Assembly (NCBI RefSeq): GCF_041080835.1
Contig: NZ_CP129683.1
Span: 1,364,001-1,428,000, forward strand
Source: Bifidobacterium sp. WK012_4_13
GTDB taxonomy: Bacteria; Actinomycetota; Actinomycetes; Actinomycetales; Bifidobacteriaceae
Length of the DNA: 64,000 nucleotides
Direction: 5' to 3'
The position numbers and the translations under genes are program-made. This document shows, piece after piece, positions 8,545-20,535 of the stretch (position 1 is its first letter; the number at the start of each line of letters is the position of its first letter). The notes beneath the pieces are model-generated. The model did not search any database. It was not told where the DNA came from and worked only from the letters and a program-made list of their open reading frames with translations.

Positions 8545-9615
8545 TTACCGCACCGATGCGTCAGGACCAATCCGATGCCCCCATGACGATCGGCCAGCAA
8601 TGTCCCTGACGCGCGCGCTGCCAGACATCGCCCTGCCAGACATCGCCCTGTTCATGGAGTTTCTATATTGCGAAGGAGACATGCCGACGTGAGAGCGAAA
8701 CAGACGGCTGAAATAGAGAGGGTTGGCATAGCCGACCATGTCGGCGACTTCACCGATCGAGTAGCTCGTCGTTTCGAGAAGCAGCTTGGCCTCGCGGATT
8801 CGAATATCGATAAGGTAGCGCAATGGTGATTTGCCCGAAGCTTCCCGGAAGCTTCGTATGAACCAGCTCACGCTCATGCCATGGTCGTGTGCATAGGCAT
8901 CGATGTTGATGTCGCTGGGATAATGGCGATGAAAATACGTTATGGCACTCTGAATCTTCCCCGAACGTTCCCTGCCTGACTCTTCGCCAGGCCCAAGACG
9001 CTGACGCCTTATCAGCAGGAGCAGCCTTCGGAGGTTCATCTGGACGATGCTCTCAAATCCGAAACCTTGCAGTTGCAGCTCATTGATGGTTTGCGAGAAC
9101 AGCTGCGCGTACTCCGGCAACTGGCCTACCCGCATGATTCCGCTGCACGGCGATTCCCGGGCACCCCCTGAAGCGCCCCTACCGGCTGCCCCAAACCCGG
9201 CTGTCCCAAACCCGGCAGCCTCCAGAAGGCGCGAAGCCTGCGTGCCCGAGAAATGAATCCAATAGACGTCGGTTCGGTCTTCGGCGCCATATTCATAGCG
9301 CTGGGGCTCATCAGGGAAGAACACGACCATGCTTCCTGCAGACAGGCGGTGTGGCTCTCCCCTCTTGTAGAAGACGGCTTCGCCGCCGTGCACATACAGC
9401 AACTGGAAGTCCTTGCGCCCATAGGGCCGCAAGGTAGAGAATTCATTCCGGGTCACCATTCGGTAATGGCCGCAAGCGCTCACCACAAGGGGAAGGGTCG
9501 TCGAGGCAACGTCATTATCCATGGCATACAGATAGCCTGCATACATATCCATTCCACTGGAGGATATGTTCACCACATTGCGGTCAGTATATCTGCTTGA
9601 AGTCATTTTGTGCAT
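8545..9615 (-). CDS. AraC-family transcriptional regulator
   Basis: Sugar-responsive activator type, 356 residues. An N-terminal cupin-like sensing domain (for example QLLYVHGGEAVFYKRGEPH, then FPDEPQRYEYGAE) is followed by a C-terminal double helix-turn-helix with the AraC signature IGEVADMVGYANPLYFSRLF. The linker has a low-complexity GFG/GAAG stretch, and the extreme C-terminus carries a duplicated RAMSG caused by a 15-base tandem repeat (GCCAGACATCGCCCT twice, near 8623-8652). It diverges from the beta-galactosidase gene across about 100 bases, so that gene is its likely target. No clear ribosome site marks the start; ATG at 9606 is the alternative. Confidence 0.85.
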   Translation of the reverse strand: MHKMTSSRYTDRNVVNISSSGMDMYAGYLYAMDNDVASTTLPLVVSACGHYRMVTRNEFSTLRPYGRKDFQLLYVHGGEAVFYKRGEPHRLSAGSMVVFFPDEPQRYEYGAEDRTDVYWIHFSGTQASRLLEAAGFGTAGFGAAGRGASGGARESPCSGIMRVGQLPEYAQLFSQTINELQLQGFGFESIVQMNLRRLLLLIRRQRLGPGEESGRERSGKIQSAITYFHRHYPSDINIDAYAHDHGMSVSWFIRSFREASGKSPLRYLIDIRIREAKLLLETTSYSIGEVADMVGYANPLYFSRLFRSHVGMSPSQYRNSMNRAMSGRAMSGSARVRDIAGRSSWGHRIGPDASVR

Positions 9616-9675
9616 ATAAACACATAATAGCTATGGCATCAGTGCAGAACAACAGGGATAATGATTACGGATTGA

Positions 9676-13020
<3,345 letters not shown>

Positions 13021-13060
13021 CCCTGCGCTCTCCCTATGTGATTCATTCTGCTGAACGCAG

Positions 13061-13120
13061 CCGCATATCCCCCGCCTTCATGTGTGGGTCCCAGATGCAC
13101 ATGAAGACGGGGATATGCGG
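13061..13120. terminator. Bidirectional terminator hairpin between lacZ and GH92
   Basis: Arms of 24 and 23 bases (13061-13084 and 13098-13120) pair with one mismatch and one bulge around a 13-base loop. It lies between two convergent transcripts, lacZ and the long mannoside operon 2. Confidence 0.75.
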
Positions 13121-13200
13121 CACATCGTGTGGGCACGCCTCGATTGCTGCCTCGTCGATGGACCTTCAGACAGAGATCCCGGGACGGTCAGTTCCCTCCT

Positions 13201-16200
13201 TCAGCCTTCGAAATACTCGAGCTGACGCAGATCGAGCCTGGCATGGCCCGTCACGCGGAATCTGACGTATGTCGCCGCTTCCGGCTCTGCGATCATAAAT
13301 GCCCGAGTCTGCTCCTCCCAGCGATATGAGGGATCGTTCTGCTCGTCGATCACCCTCCAGTCAGAGCCATCGTCGCTGACCTCCAACACCCAGCCGAATC
13401 CGAGCTGCGCGCCCTCCTCCGCATGGGAGCCGCGAGCAATGGGTGCCTTCCCAAGGCTTACCGTATATAGCCCGACGCTGCGTCTCTCGGTAAATTCGTA
13501 GCTCACCCAATCCGACGGGTTCAGAGACAATCCGCCATCGAAGCAGTCATCGAATGCCGATGCGGCAAGGGACTGCGATTCCGAGTCCTTCGGCATGGCA
13601 CTTTCGCGATGTGACGATTCGAGTGACGTCGAAGCATTGTCAGTCGCATCCTTCGGATCCGTCAGATCGCAGACCACAAGGGGGGAAGTGCCACGACGCG
13701 TCAATGAATACAGCGGTGAATAGGCCTGTGAATACGCCGGTGAATCCGACGTGGTTCCCCATGAAGACGGCTCTGGCCCAAGATGCACATCGATGGTGAC
13801 TCCTTCACGAATCACATCGATGGGCATGCGCAGAGAGTCCCATGCCTTTCCATTGACTTGCACGGACTGAATGTAGACGTTCTCCTCAGACCAGTCGTGG
13901 GCTTGAATCGTGGTCTTCACCCCGTTGGGGAAGGCGATCGTGGACCGTGGCACCGACGGGGACGTAATGAGCATCTCTCCACTGGCAGGGGTCAACGGGT
14001 AGAGGCCGATGCTGCTGAATACGTACCATGCGGACATCTCCCCGTTGTCCTCGTCGCCCGGATACCCCTGACCGATGGATGATCCGAGGAACAGACGTCG
14101 CACGGCTTCCCTGACTATGGCCTGCGTCTTATATGGCGCGGCGGTAAAGGCATACATGTATGCGATATGGTGCGCCGGCTGGTTGGATAGGCCGAACATG
14201 CCCATGCGTATGTCGCGAGCCTCGACCATCTCGTGGATGACCCTTCGATAGCTGCCCACGAACTTTGCCGTCTCGGGAGTAGAGAAATAGGCGTCAAGCT
14301 TCTTCTCCAACCCGTCGGGCCCACCATAGAGCGACGCGAGACCGTTGCCATCATAGGGAACGGAAAAGGCCATGCCCCAGGCATTCGTTTCCGTGTAGTC
14401 GTAGCCCCAGATACGCGGATCGAACTCCTGCGGAAGGCTGCGGAAGTCACCGTCGTCATTCCGCCCCATGAAGAATCCGACATCCTTGTTGAACAGCCGT
14501 GGGTATGCCATGGCTCTGTTGCGGAAATACGACGCATTCGACCGATACTCGTCTCGACGCGGATCGTTCGCGTCCGCGTGGGCAAACAACCACTGGGATG
14601 CCTGTGCGATGCCGAAATCATTGAGATAATCCTCCAGAGACCACGACATCCCCTCCTCGGTCGAAGTCGATGCATACCCACGGAATATCGCATGTCCATT
14701 ATCGAATCTGCCGACCTGCATCCTATTGGAAACCGTCGTTGCGTCGCGCAACGACGCATCGTAGGACGATTGGGCATCAAGAAGGTCGACGCCGGAAATC
14801 ATCGCGTTTGCAATGACGATATCCGCACTTGAACCCACCATGCCTCCGGTGGGCCCTGGCGCGCACCAGCGGTCTATCCACCCACTGGCGCGATAATGAT
14901 CGACGAAGCCATCCAGCAGGCGGGCTGCCGCCTTTGGTTCAAACAGACAGTAAGCTGGCCATATCGTTCGATAGGTGTCCCAAAAGCCATTGTTCACATA
15001 TGACAGGCCGTTGCGAAGATCGCATCCGGTATGAACATCCGAGTGATCCCAATCACGGGGGTCGGAAACGTCGGCATAGACCCATTCGGGGGTTTCGTTG
15101 CTTCCCGCGTTTTCAGCGGCATTGTTCGGATACATGAACATTCGATACATGCTTGATGCAAAGCTGATCCTGCGCTCATCGTTCGCACCATCGATGGCGA
15201 CAAGGGAGAGCTTGTCTTCCCACAGCTTCTTGGAACGTTCAACGACATCATCGAATGTCATATCCTCTGGCATCTCAAGCGCCAGAGAATGCAGGGCCTG
15301 GTCGAGACTGATGAAAGAAGTCGCGATGCGCAGCACGACTGGTTCCGAAGTGTCGAAGGTGACGACTGCAGAGACATTCTCACGATCAGCGATCACTCCA
15401 GACTTCACCGATGCAATCTTCCTATCGCACGATATTGCGAAGAACATTCTTGGAACCGTTGGGTTATCTCCGAATTTGGATTCGTTATATCCAGAAATCT
15501 GGAATCGTGGATTTTCGACATCGAACGCGAGAGAGCCCCGTGAGTCGAATTGATCGAGGATCAGCCCCCCACCCGCAGGCATTGAAAAGCGCATCGCAAC
15601 GACATGGTCCGTGGATGTCATCTCGGCATGCACATGCCGTTCAAGCCTCACGCCATAGTAATAGGGCCGCGCCTGCTCATCTCGATGGCGGAATCCGAGC
15701 GCGCGTTCCCCACGCCCACAATGCCCGCTGGCAGCATCGGGCGTCGGCATGACATGCAGCACATTGCGTTCAGAGCCCCAATTGGTTGCCGTATGCGATA
15801 TCGCAAGCGCCTGCAGCGGCGTGAGGTTATCATCTCGATTGTCGGCATGGTACTTGTATGCCCATGACAGATCATCTGCATCCGTTATGGGAATCCCAAA
15901 ATTGAAGCCATGCGGAACGGTCACTGCAGGAGCGCAGTTTCCGCGGGAGAAGGAGAGCGACGAGTTCGTTCCGCGCCTTATGTCAATGAGTTCGACCGGA
16001 TTGTCGCTCAGCTCACGTCCTGGCTCGATCGAGACATCGCTTATCCACCCATGAGGCATCGTGGAGGATCGGCGGCTGCGCCAACAGACAATGTCAGCCT
16101 CCACCACCTTTTTCCCTTCAGCGGCAGTGAGTTCGATGCGCTTGTCATTCCACTGGTTCAGACTCAGCACCTTGGACTCATACTGGACATTGGGTTCGAT

Positions 16201-16512
16201 GCCATACCCAGCCTCATCGCAGACCTGCAGCTGCGACAGCCATGATCCATCGTCAAAGAGCAGATCGATGCCGACGGCCGTGGCCTCGAAACCATACCCT
16301 GCCTCAGCGTCAGAGTCGAAAACCGGGAAAACCGCATATCGTAGAGTGTCGTGAGATCCGACGATGCGGTCCAGGCTTGCCAGAGGAGTCCTTTGCAGCG
16401 CCTCACCCTCAGCGCTGATCTGATATGCGGTATTGTCCACGCTTTCCAACCCTGTGAAGGAATTGGCGGTCGGCGCACCTTCGGGACCTTGAATGCCTGC
16501 ATTGAATGTCAT
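13201..16512 (-). CDS. GH92 exo-alpha-mannosidase, cytoplasmic
   Basis: Calcium-dependent exo-alpha-mannosidase family 92, about 1,103 residues. An N-terminal beta-sandwich region (to about 160) precedes the GH92 core, which starts near NCAPAVTVPHGFNFGI. The predicted general-acid Glu is intact in DYTETNAWG (about residue 708), and the Ca/base Asp pair in PGDEDNGEMSAWYVF (about 820 and 822). The last 120 residues look like an F5/8 type C (discoidin) domain. No signal peptide is present, so it should trim imported oligomannosides in the cytoplasm. I use ATG 16512, with AAAGG 8 bases upstream, not the in-frame GTG at 16521. It is the last gene of operon 2, 18 bases after the preceding gene. Its exact linkage specificity (1,2, 1,3 or 1,4) cannot be read here. 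Confidence 0.9.
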   Translation of the reverse strand: MTFNAGIQGPEGAPTANSFTGLESVDNTAYQISAEGEALQRTPLASLDRIVGSHDTLRYAVFPVFDSDAEAGYGFEATAVGIDLLFDDGSWLSQLQVCDEAGYGIEPNVQYESKVLSLNQWNDKRIELTAAEGKKVVEADIVCWRSRRSSTMPHGWISDVSIEPGRELSDNPVELIDIRRGTNSSLSFSRGNCAPAVTVPHGFNFGIPITDADDLSWAYKYHADNRDDNLTPLQALAISHTATNWGSERNVLHVMPTPDAASGHCGRGERALGFRHRDEQARPYYYGVRLERHVHAEMTSTDHVVAMRFSMPAGGGLILDQFDSRGSLAFDVENPRFQISGYNESKFGDNPTVPRMFFAISCDRKIASVKSGVIADRENVSAVVTFDTSEPVVLRIATSFISLDQALHSLALEMPEDMTFDDVVERSKKLWEDKLSLVAIDGANDERRISFASSMYRMFMYPNNAAENAGSNETPEWVYADVSDPRDWDHSDVHTGCDLRNGLSYVNNGFWDTYRTIWPAYCLFEPKAAARLLDGFVDHYRASGWIDRWCAPGPTGGMVGSSADIVIANAMISGVDLLDAQSSYDASLRDATTVSNRMQVGRFDNGHAIFRGYASTSTEEGMSWSLEDYLNDFGIAQASQWLFAHADANDPRRDEYRSNASYFRNRAMAYPRLFNKDVGFFMGRNDDGDFRSLPQEFDPRIWGYDYTETNAWGMAFSVPYDGNGLASLYGGPDGLEKKLDAYFSTPETAKFVGSYRRVIHEMVEARDIRMGMFGLSNQPAHHIAYMYAFTAAPYKTQAIVREAVRRLFLGSSIGQGYPGDEDNGEMSAWYVFSSIGLYPLTPASGEMLITSPSVPRSTIAFPNGVKTTIQAHDWSEENVYIQSVQVNGKAWDSLRMPIDVIREGVTIDVHLGPEPSSWGTTSDSPAYSQAYSPLYSLTRRGTSPLVVCDLTDPKDATDNASTSLESSHRESAMPKDSESQSLAASAFDDCFDGGLSLNPSDWVSYEFTERRSVGLYTVSLGKAPIARGSHAEEGAQLGFGWVLEVSDDGSDWRVIDEQNDPSYRWEEQTRAFMIAEPEAATYVRFRVTGHARLDLRQLEYFEG

Positions 16513-16530
16513 TGAACCCACCTTTGAATA

Positions 16531-17331
16531 TCAGTTCCCCATTGTCACTGAAACGATTGCCGGAATGTGATCACTCGCCCAGGCACCATTGACCTGGAAC
16601 GGATATACAGACATCGAATGTACCAGCACGTCTGAAGATACCAGAATCCAATCGATGCGATCCCCACCCTCCACGGGAGCGCGATAATCTACGAAACTGC
16701 CATATTCGGGGGAATCGTGACGTTGTGCAATGCTCCACGCGTCCTTGAACCCGAATGGTCCTGCCATCGCCTCGAACTCTGCCGAGCGCCCCGCAGCCTC
16801 GTTGAAGTCCCCGCACAAGACAATTGGCAGCCCCTTCGAAGCAGCCTTCAGACGCTCACCGATGAGCTTCATCGATGAGATGCGTGCGAGTTCAGAGACG
16901 TTGTCTGTGTGGGTATTGGCAACTATGAACGTGTCTGCTGTCTCCACATCCCTGAGACGTGCCCAGACCGCGATGCGGGTGCAGACATTTCCCCAAGTCG
17001 ATGAAGCAATGACATCAGGCGTGTCGCTCAGCCAGAATTGATCCCATGCATCAACACGGTATCGACATGAATTGATGAAAATGGCGGAATGCTCGCCTTT
17101 GCTCCCTCCTTCCCGACCATAGCCAATCATTTCGTAATCTCTCCCTAGCCCTCGCCTGACCGCGTCTCTCTGATGGAAGAGCAGTTCCTGAGTGCAGAGA
17201 ATGTCAGGTCTGACGTGGTGGATCAGACGTGTCAGCACTGGCTCACGTCTCCCCCAATTATCAGGGCTGTCTGATGGAGAATCCGCATCCATGCGAATAT
17301 TCTGGGTCATGATCGTACATCTGCTAGTCAC
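16531..17331 (-). CDS. Endonuclease/exonuclease/phosphatase-fold hydrolase
   Basis: Metal-dependent phosphoesterase of the EEP superfamily, 266 residues, no signal peptide. Family landmarks are TMTQNIRMD-type start (IMTQNIRMD), DILCTQELL (metal-binding Glu), VANTHTDN, LCGDFNEA, DRIDWILVSS and the terminal ASDHIPAIVSV (catalytic His). The start is GTG 17331, with GAGG 7 bases upstream; ATG 17310 is possible. It lies between tatC and the GH92 gene inside the mannoside operon, not with DNA repair genes. A role on a phosphate ester of the imported glycan, for example phosphomannose, is inferred from context only. Confidence 0.8.
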   Translation of the reverse strand: MTSRCTIMTQNIRMDADSPSDSPDNWGRREPVLTRLIHHVRPDILCTQELLFHQRDAVRRGLGRDYEMIGYGREGGSKGEHSAIFINSCRYRVDAWDQFWLSDTPDVIASSTWGNVCTRIAVWARLRDVETADTFIVANTHTDNVSELARISSMKLIGERLKAASKGLPIVLCGDFNEAAGRSAEFEAMAGPFGFKDAWSIAQRHDSPEYGSFVDYRAPVEGGDRIDWILVSSDVLVHSMSVYPFQVNGAWASDHIPAIVSVTMGN

Positions 17332-17440
17332 TGTGAGACCTCACTGGTTTGGTTGCTGCACCCTGCGCACAGCTGCATGATTGAAGACGCATGATGCATG
17401 CAGGGATATTCTGTTCGTTCGTGTCGATTTCGCAGATCGT

Positions 17441-18283
17441 CTACTGGACCGATTGCGATTGCGACGATTGTGCGAGATGGAGCTTCGTCATGGCCTTTCT
17501 CAGCACGTGCGTGCATGCCGTTATCGGCGTGAGATGGCTGTTCACCAGATATTCTCTGATGGAGCATATCCCAACTGCAAGAAAATACAGCACAAGCAGC
17601 AGCAGCGCCTGGATGATCATTGGAATTGGATTCGGCACCGGATTCGCTATCGCAGCGAAGGTGAAGCACGCGACGACCGCCCACCTCCAAGCCTGAAGCA
17701 TCGAATGCACCTTGAGGGCTCCAGCGAAATTCAACGCCACCAGTATCTCCGGTGTAAGCAGAGACAGCCCGAAGACAAGGATGAGCTTCATGCAGAAGGC
17801 GACGAAGGTGTTGGCCTGAAGGAGCATCACCGCATCCTTGGGGACGAATGAATTGAGCGCGGACACGGCCTCTGGAATGGCACGCAATCCGGTATATGCG
17901 CCGGCAGCGAAGAGCGCGATGCCGATGATTCCGAATACGGCGACGTATCGCTTCTCGCTGCGCCGCAGCCCAGGGCCTATGAACATGCAGATCTGCAGTA
18001 TCCACCACGGACTTGAAATCAGGAATCCCAGCTGCAATGCAAGGTTGAACTTGAGGTCAAGCGCCCCGCCGATGGTCTGGAAGTTGAGCTGCGCGCTTCG
18101 ACCGCCGCTTTCCATAAGCAGTCGTTGAATGTAGGACAGCACCGGATCAAAGAGATACCATCCTGCAACTGTGCCCACGCCGATTCCTGGCAAGGTCCAC
18201 AGCAGTCGTTTCCGCAGCTCTCTCAGATGCTCGAAGACACCCATGTTTCGCTGCGGATCAGGCTTCTCTTTCACGGTCGTCAT
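17441..18283 (-). CDS. tatC: Twin-arginine translocase subunit TatC
   Basis: Polytopic receptor subunit of the Tat pathway, 280 residues with six predicted membrane segments. Conserved features are the N-terminal HLRELRKRLLW and the FIGPGLRRSEKRY loop, whose Glu is needed for signal recognition. AGAYTGLRAIP and NPVPNPIPM match later family positions. The ATG overlaps the tatA stop by four bases, so the two are coupled. It is the third gene of a tatBAC set in the GH38 operon, directly downstream of a binding-protein gene with a twin-arginine signal. Confidence 0.92.
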   Translation of the reverse strand: MTTVKEKPDPQRNMGVFEHLRELRKRLLWTLPGIGVGTVAGWYLFDPVLSYIQRLLMESGGRSAQLNFQTIGGALDLKFNLALQLGFLISSPWWILQICMFIGPGLRRSEKRYVAVFGIIGIALFAAGAYTGLRAIPEAVSALNSFVPKDAVMLLQANTFVAFCMKLILVFGLSLLTPEILVALNFAGALKVHSMLQAWRWAVVACFTFAAIANPVPNPIPMIIQALLLLVLYFLAVGICSIREYLVNSHLTPITACTHVLRKAMTKLHLAQSSQSQSVQ

Positions 18284-18612
18284 TCCCCGAAACTGTCACC
18301 TGAAGGAACGCGCTCCTGAGTCATGTTCGTTTCAAGAACGCGCTCCCTTGGTTCCACGTCGATGCGTCTTCGAATCGTCTGAGGCGAGGATGCGGCCGGA
18401 TCGCCAAGTGGCGGAGATGTCTTCTGCACCGCGGGCGACGGGGCTTGTGTCACTGGAACGGTCGCAGTTTCTTCATCGCCTTGAAGATCCTTCAGCTCAT
18501 GCTTCAGGATCTTGGCGGACTTGCCAAGCGAATGTGCAAGGTCCGGAAGCTTCGATGCTCCGAAAAGAAGCACCAGAATCAGCAATAGTACAAACAAATG
18601 AATGGGTCTCAT
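18280..18612 (-). CDS. tatA: Twin-arginine translocase subunit TatA
   Basis: Small Tat pore-forming subunit, about 110 residues. One N-terminal membrane helix (HLFVLLLILVLLFG) ends in the FG hinge, followed by the amphipathic helix ASKLPDLAHSLGKSAKILKH that is typical of TatA. The tail is polar and Pro/Thr-rich. I start at ATG 18612, which has AAGG 7 bases upstream; the ATG at 18627 adds five residues. It lies between tatB and tatC. Confidence 0.88.
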   Translation of the reverse strand: MRPIHLFVLLLILVLLFGASKLPDLAHSLGKSAKILKHELKDLQGDEETATVPVTQAPSPAVQKTSPPLGDPAASSPQTIRRRIDVEPRERVLETNMTQERVPSGDSFGE

Positions 18613-18656
18613 CTTGTATCCTTCCATGGAAACTATGTTTGTTGTGTTTTGACGTT

Positions 18657-19085
18657 TCAGGCTTGATTCACGGGATCGCGCTGAGCGCCTTGATTGCCAT
18701 CATTCGAAGGACCCTGCGAGTCCGCCGGGGAAGATCCCTGCGAAGCTTCCTCGGCGGATTGCGCTGGGTCGACGACGACATTCTTGGATTGCGCATTCGA
18801 CTTGGCCACCTCATCGACCCACTCAGTCATCTCTTCGCGGACAGCTCGGCGAATGATTTCTCGGGGATCGTAATCATCCAAGTTGAACGTTGGAAGATTC
18901 ACCTCCGGCATTTCGGCATGTGGCATGTCTCCTTTCGTTTCCTCACGCAGCTTCGCGCTCCAATGCCTGAGGGACTCGACTCCTGACTTGAAGCCCTTCA
19001 ACGCCTTCACGACGCTGTCAGGCCCGATGACGGCTGCGACCAAGATGAGGAGGACAAGAAATTCGGAACCACTGATACCCAGCAC
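18657..19085 (-). CDS. tatB: Twin-arginine translocase subunit TatB
   Basis: Single-helix Tat subunit, 142 residues. The N-terminus MLGISGSEFLVLLILVAAV has the membrane Glu at position 8 typical of TatB, then a GP hinge (IGPDSVVKALKGFK) and a long amphipathic/acidic region with a polar Ser/Gln-rich tail. Length and Glu8 favour TatB over a second TatA. GTG start with AAGG 9 bases upstream. It follows the twin-arginine binding-protein gene by 39 bases. Confidence 0.85.
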   Translation of the reverse strand: MLGISGSEFLVLLILVAAVIGPDSVVKALKGFKSGVESLRHWSAKLREETKGDMPHAEMPEVNLPTFNLDDYDPREIIRRAVREEMTEWVDEVAKSNAQSKNVVVDPAQSAEEASQGSSPADSQGPSNDGNQGAQRDPVNQA

Positions 19086-19124
19086 CTCGCATCACCTTCT
19101 TTCTGATTCGTGGGATCTCACGAT

Positions 19125-20459
19125 TCATGCCACGCAATATGGATCCAGCTGTGGCTGAACGCGTTTTTGCGCCGTCTCAAGAGCCTGTCTCGGCGTTGCA
19201 GAACCCTGCTGAAGCGACGATGTCGCCGCATCCAGCGAATTCCAGAGGAGATTGCCGACTGGTATCGCCGGTCGATGTGAGGAATATGCCAGCGCATCCG
19301 CGAAGAAGCTGATGCTTTTCTGATAGGACTTGTCCTCAAGCGCCTTGTGATCGGCCGGAAGGGCGATATATCGCTTCAGGGCTGTGCTCTCACCAGGATC
19401 ACTGCAGTAATACTTCATGAATTCCCACATCATCTTGGACTTGTTCGCGCCCTTCGGCACACATAGGCCGAAGCCTCCCGACCATGTCTTTGGCTTCTGT
19501 CCCTTCTTCTTCACAGGCAGATAGGTCACCCCGTATTTGAGATCCTTGACATATTCCATAACCGTCGACAGGGAAGAGGGAACCATGACCTGCATGGCAA
19601 GTCTTCCACTGTTGAACGCGGACTGTGCAGGCGGATGATTCGGCGGTTCATAGGTTGCCGTGAACGTATCGACCTTCTTGTAGTTCAATCGCTTGATCCA
19701 GCCTGCAAAGTCGTTGGCGCTTTCGACCAGCTTCGGGTCGAGCAGGGTCACCGAGCATGAGTTGCGATCATAGAATTGCGCACCGTTGTTGTTCGCCCAC
19801 GTATAGAGACTCCCCTGATCCTCCCATGGAATGAATCCCATGTATGTGTAGTTGCCCTTGGAGTCAGTTCTGGTGAACTGATCGGCTATCTTCCAGACCT
19901 CCTCGAAGGTCGGAGCGCCGTTCTTCGGATCGAGCGCACTGATGTCAATGTTCGCCTTTTCCAGAGCCCCCTTGTTATACACAAGCACACGAGAATCGGT
20001 GGTAAACGGCAGACCATATAGCTGATTCCTGTAGGTCATCTCGTCGATGGTGAAGTCAAGCCACTGACCGGTGACATCCTTGACCGAATCGGTGTCATAT
20101 TTCTTGATTATGGGATTTATCGGCTCCAAAAGACCTATCGCGGCATACTGGACGGTCGTGAATCTATCCAGAAGCCACAGATCTGGGGCCGTTCCGCTCC
20201 GGACCGCGGTGATGACCGCCGAAGCGTCTCCCTGCGTGGAAGTGGGTACCTGGGATTGCTTGACCTTGAATTCAGGATGGATCTTCTTGAACTTCCTGAT
20301 GATCGCCTCCTGACTCGGCAGGTCATTTGCCCATAGTCCCCATAGATTCACGTAGTTGGGATCGGCTGCGCTGCCACAGCCTGAAAGGGTGAGCGCGCCT
20401 GCTCCCAGTACCGTCGCTCCCAGCGAGAGTCGCAGAAAATCACGGCGTGAGACCATCAT
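19125..20459 (-). CDS. ABC sugar-binding lipoprotein with twin-arginine signal
   Basis: Family 1 extracellular solute-binding protein, 444 residues. The N-terminus is a Tat lipoprotein signal: SRRDFLR at residues 4-10 fits the S-R-R-x-F-L-K consensus, followed by a mildly hydrophobic core and lipobox LSGC with Cys28. The mature domain starts with VNLWGLWANDLPSQ, and PFTTDSRVLVYNKGALEKA is family-typical. A strong AAAGGAGG site precedes the ATG. It is the substrate-capture subunit for the two permeases encoded just upstream, and tatB-tatA-tatC follow it. The mannoside substrate is inferred from the GH38 and GH92 genes of the same operon. Tat export would imply folding in the cytoplasm before secretion. 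Confidence 0.92.
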   Translation of the reverse strand: MMVSRRDFLRLSLGATVLGAGALTLSGCGSAADPNYVNLWGLWANDLPSQEAIIRKFKKIHPEFKVKQSQVPTSTQGDASAVITAVRSGTAPDLWLLDRFTTVQYAAIGLLEPINPIIKKYDTDSVKDVTGQWLDFTIDEMTYRNQLYGLPFTTDSRVLVYNKGALEKANIDISALDPKNGAPTFEEVWKIADQFTRTDSKGNYTYMGFIPWEDQGSLYTWANNNGAQFYDRNSCSVTLLDPKLVESANDFAGWIKRLNYKKVDTFTATYEPPNHPPAQSAFNSGRLAMQVMVPSSLSTVMEYVKDLKYGVTYLPVKKKGQKPKTWSGGFGLCVPKGANKSKMMWEFMKYYCSDPGESTALKRYIALPADHKALEDKSYQKSISFFADALAYSSHRPAIPVGNLLWNSLDAATSSLQQGSATPRQALETAQKRVQPQLDPYCVA

Positions 20460-20535
20460 GACACCTCCTTTGATTCGTCAATGCGAGTTGATGGATGCAA
20501 GGCCTGACCCTTGTCGGATGCTGCTGCGGTTCGTG

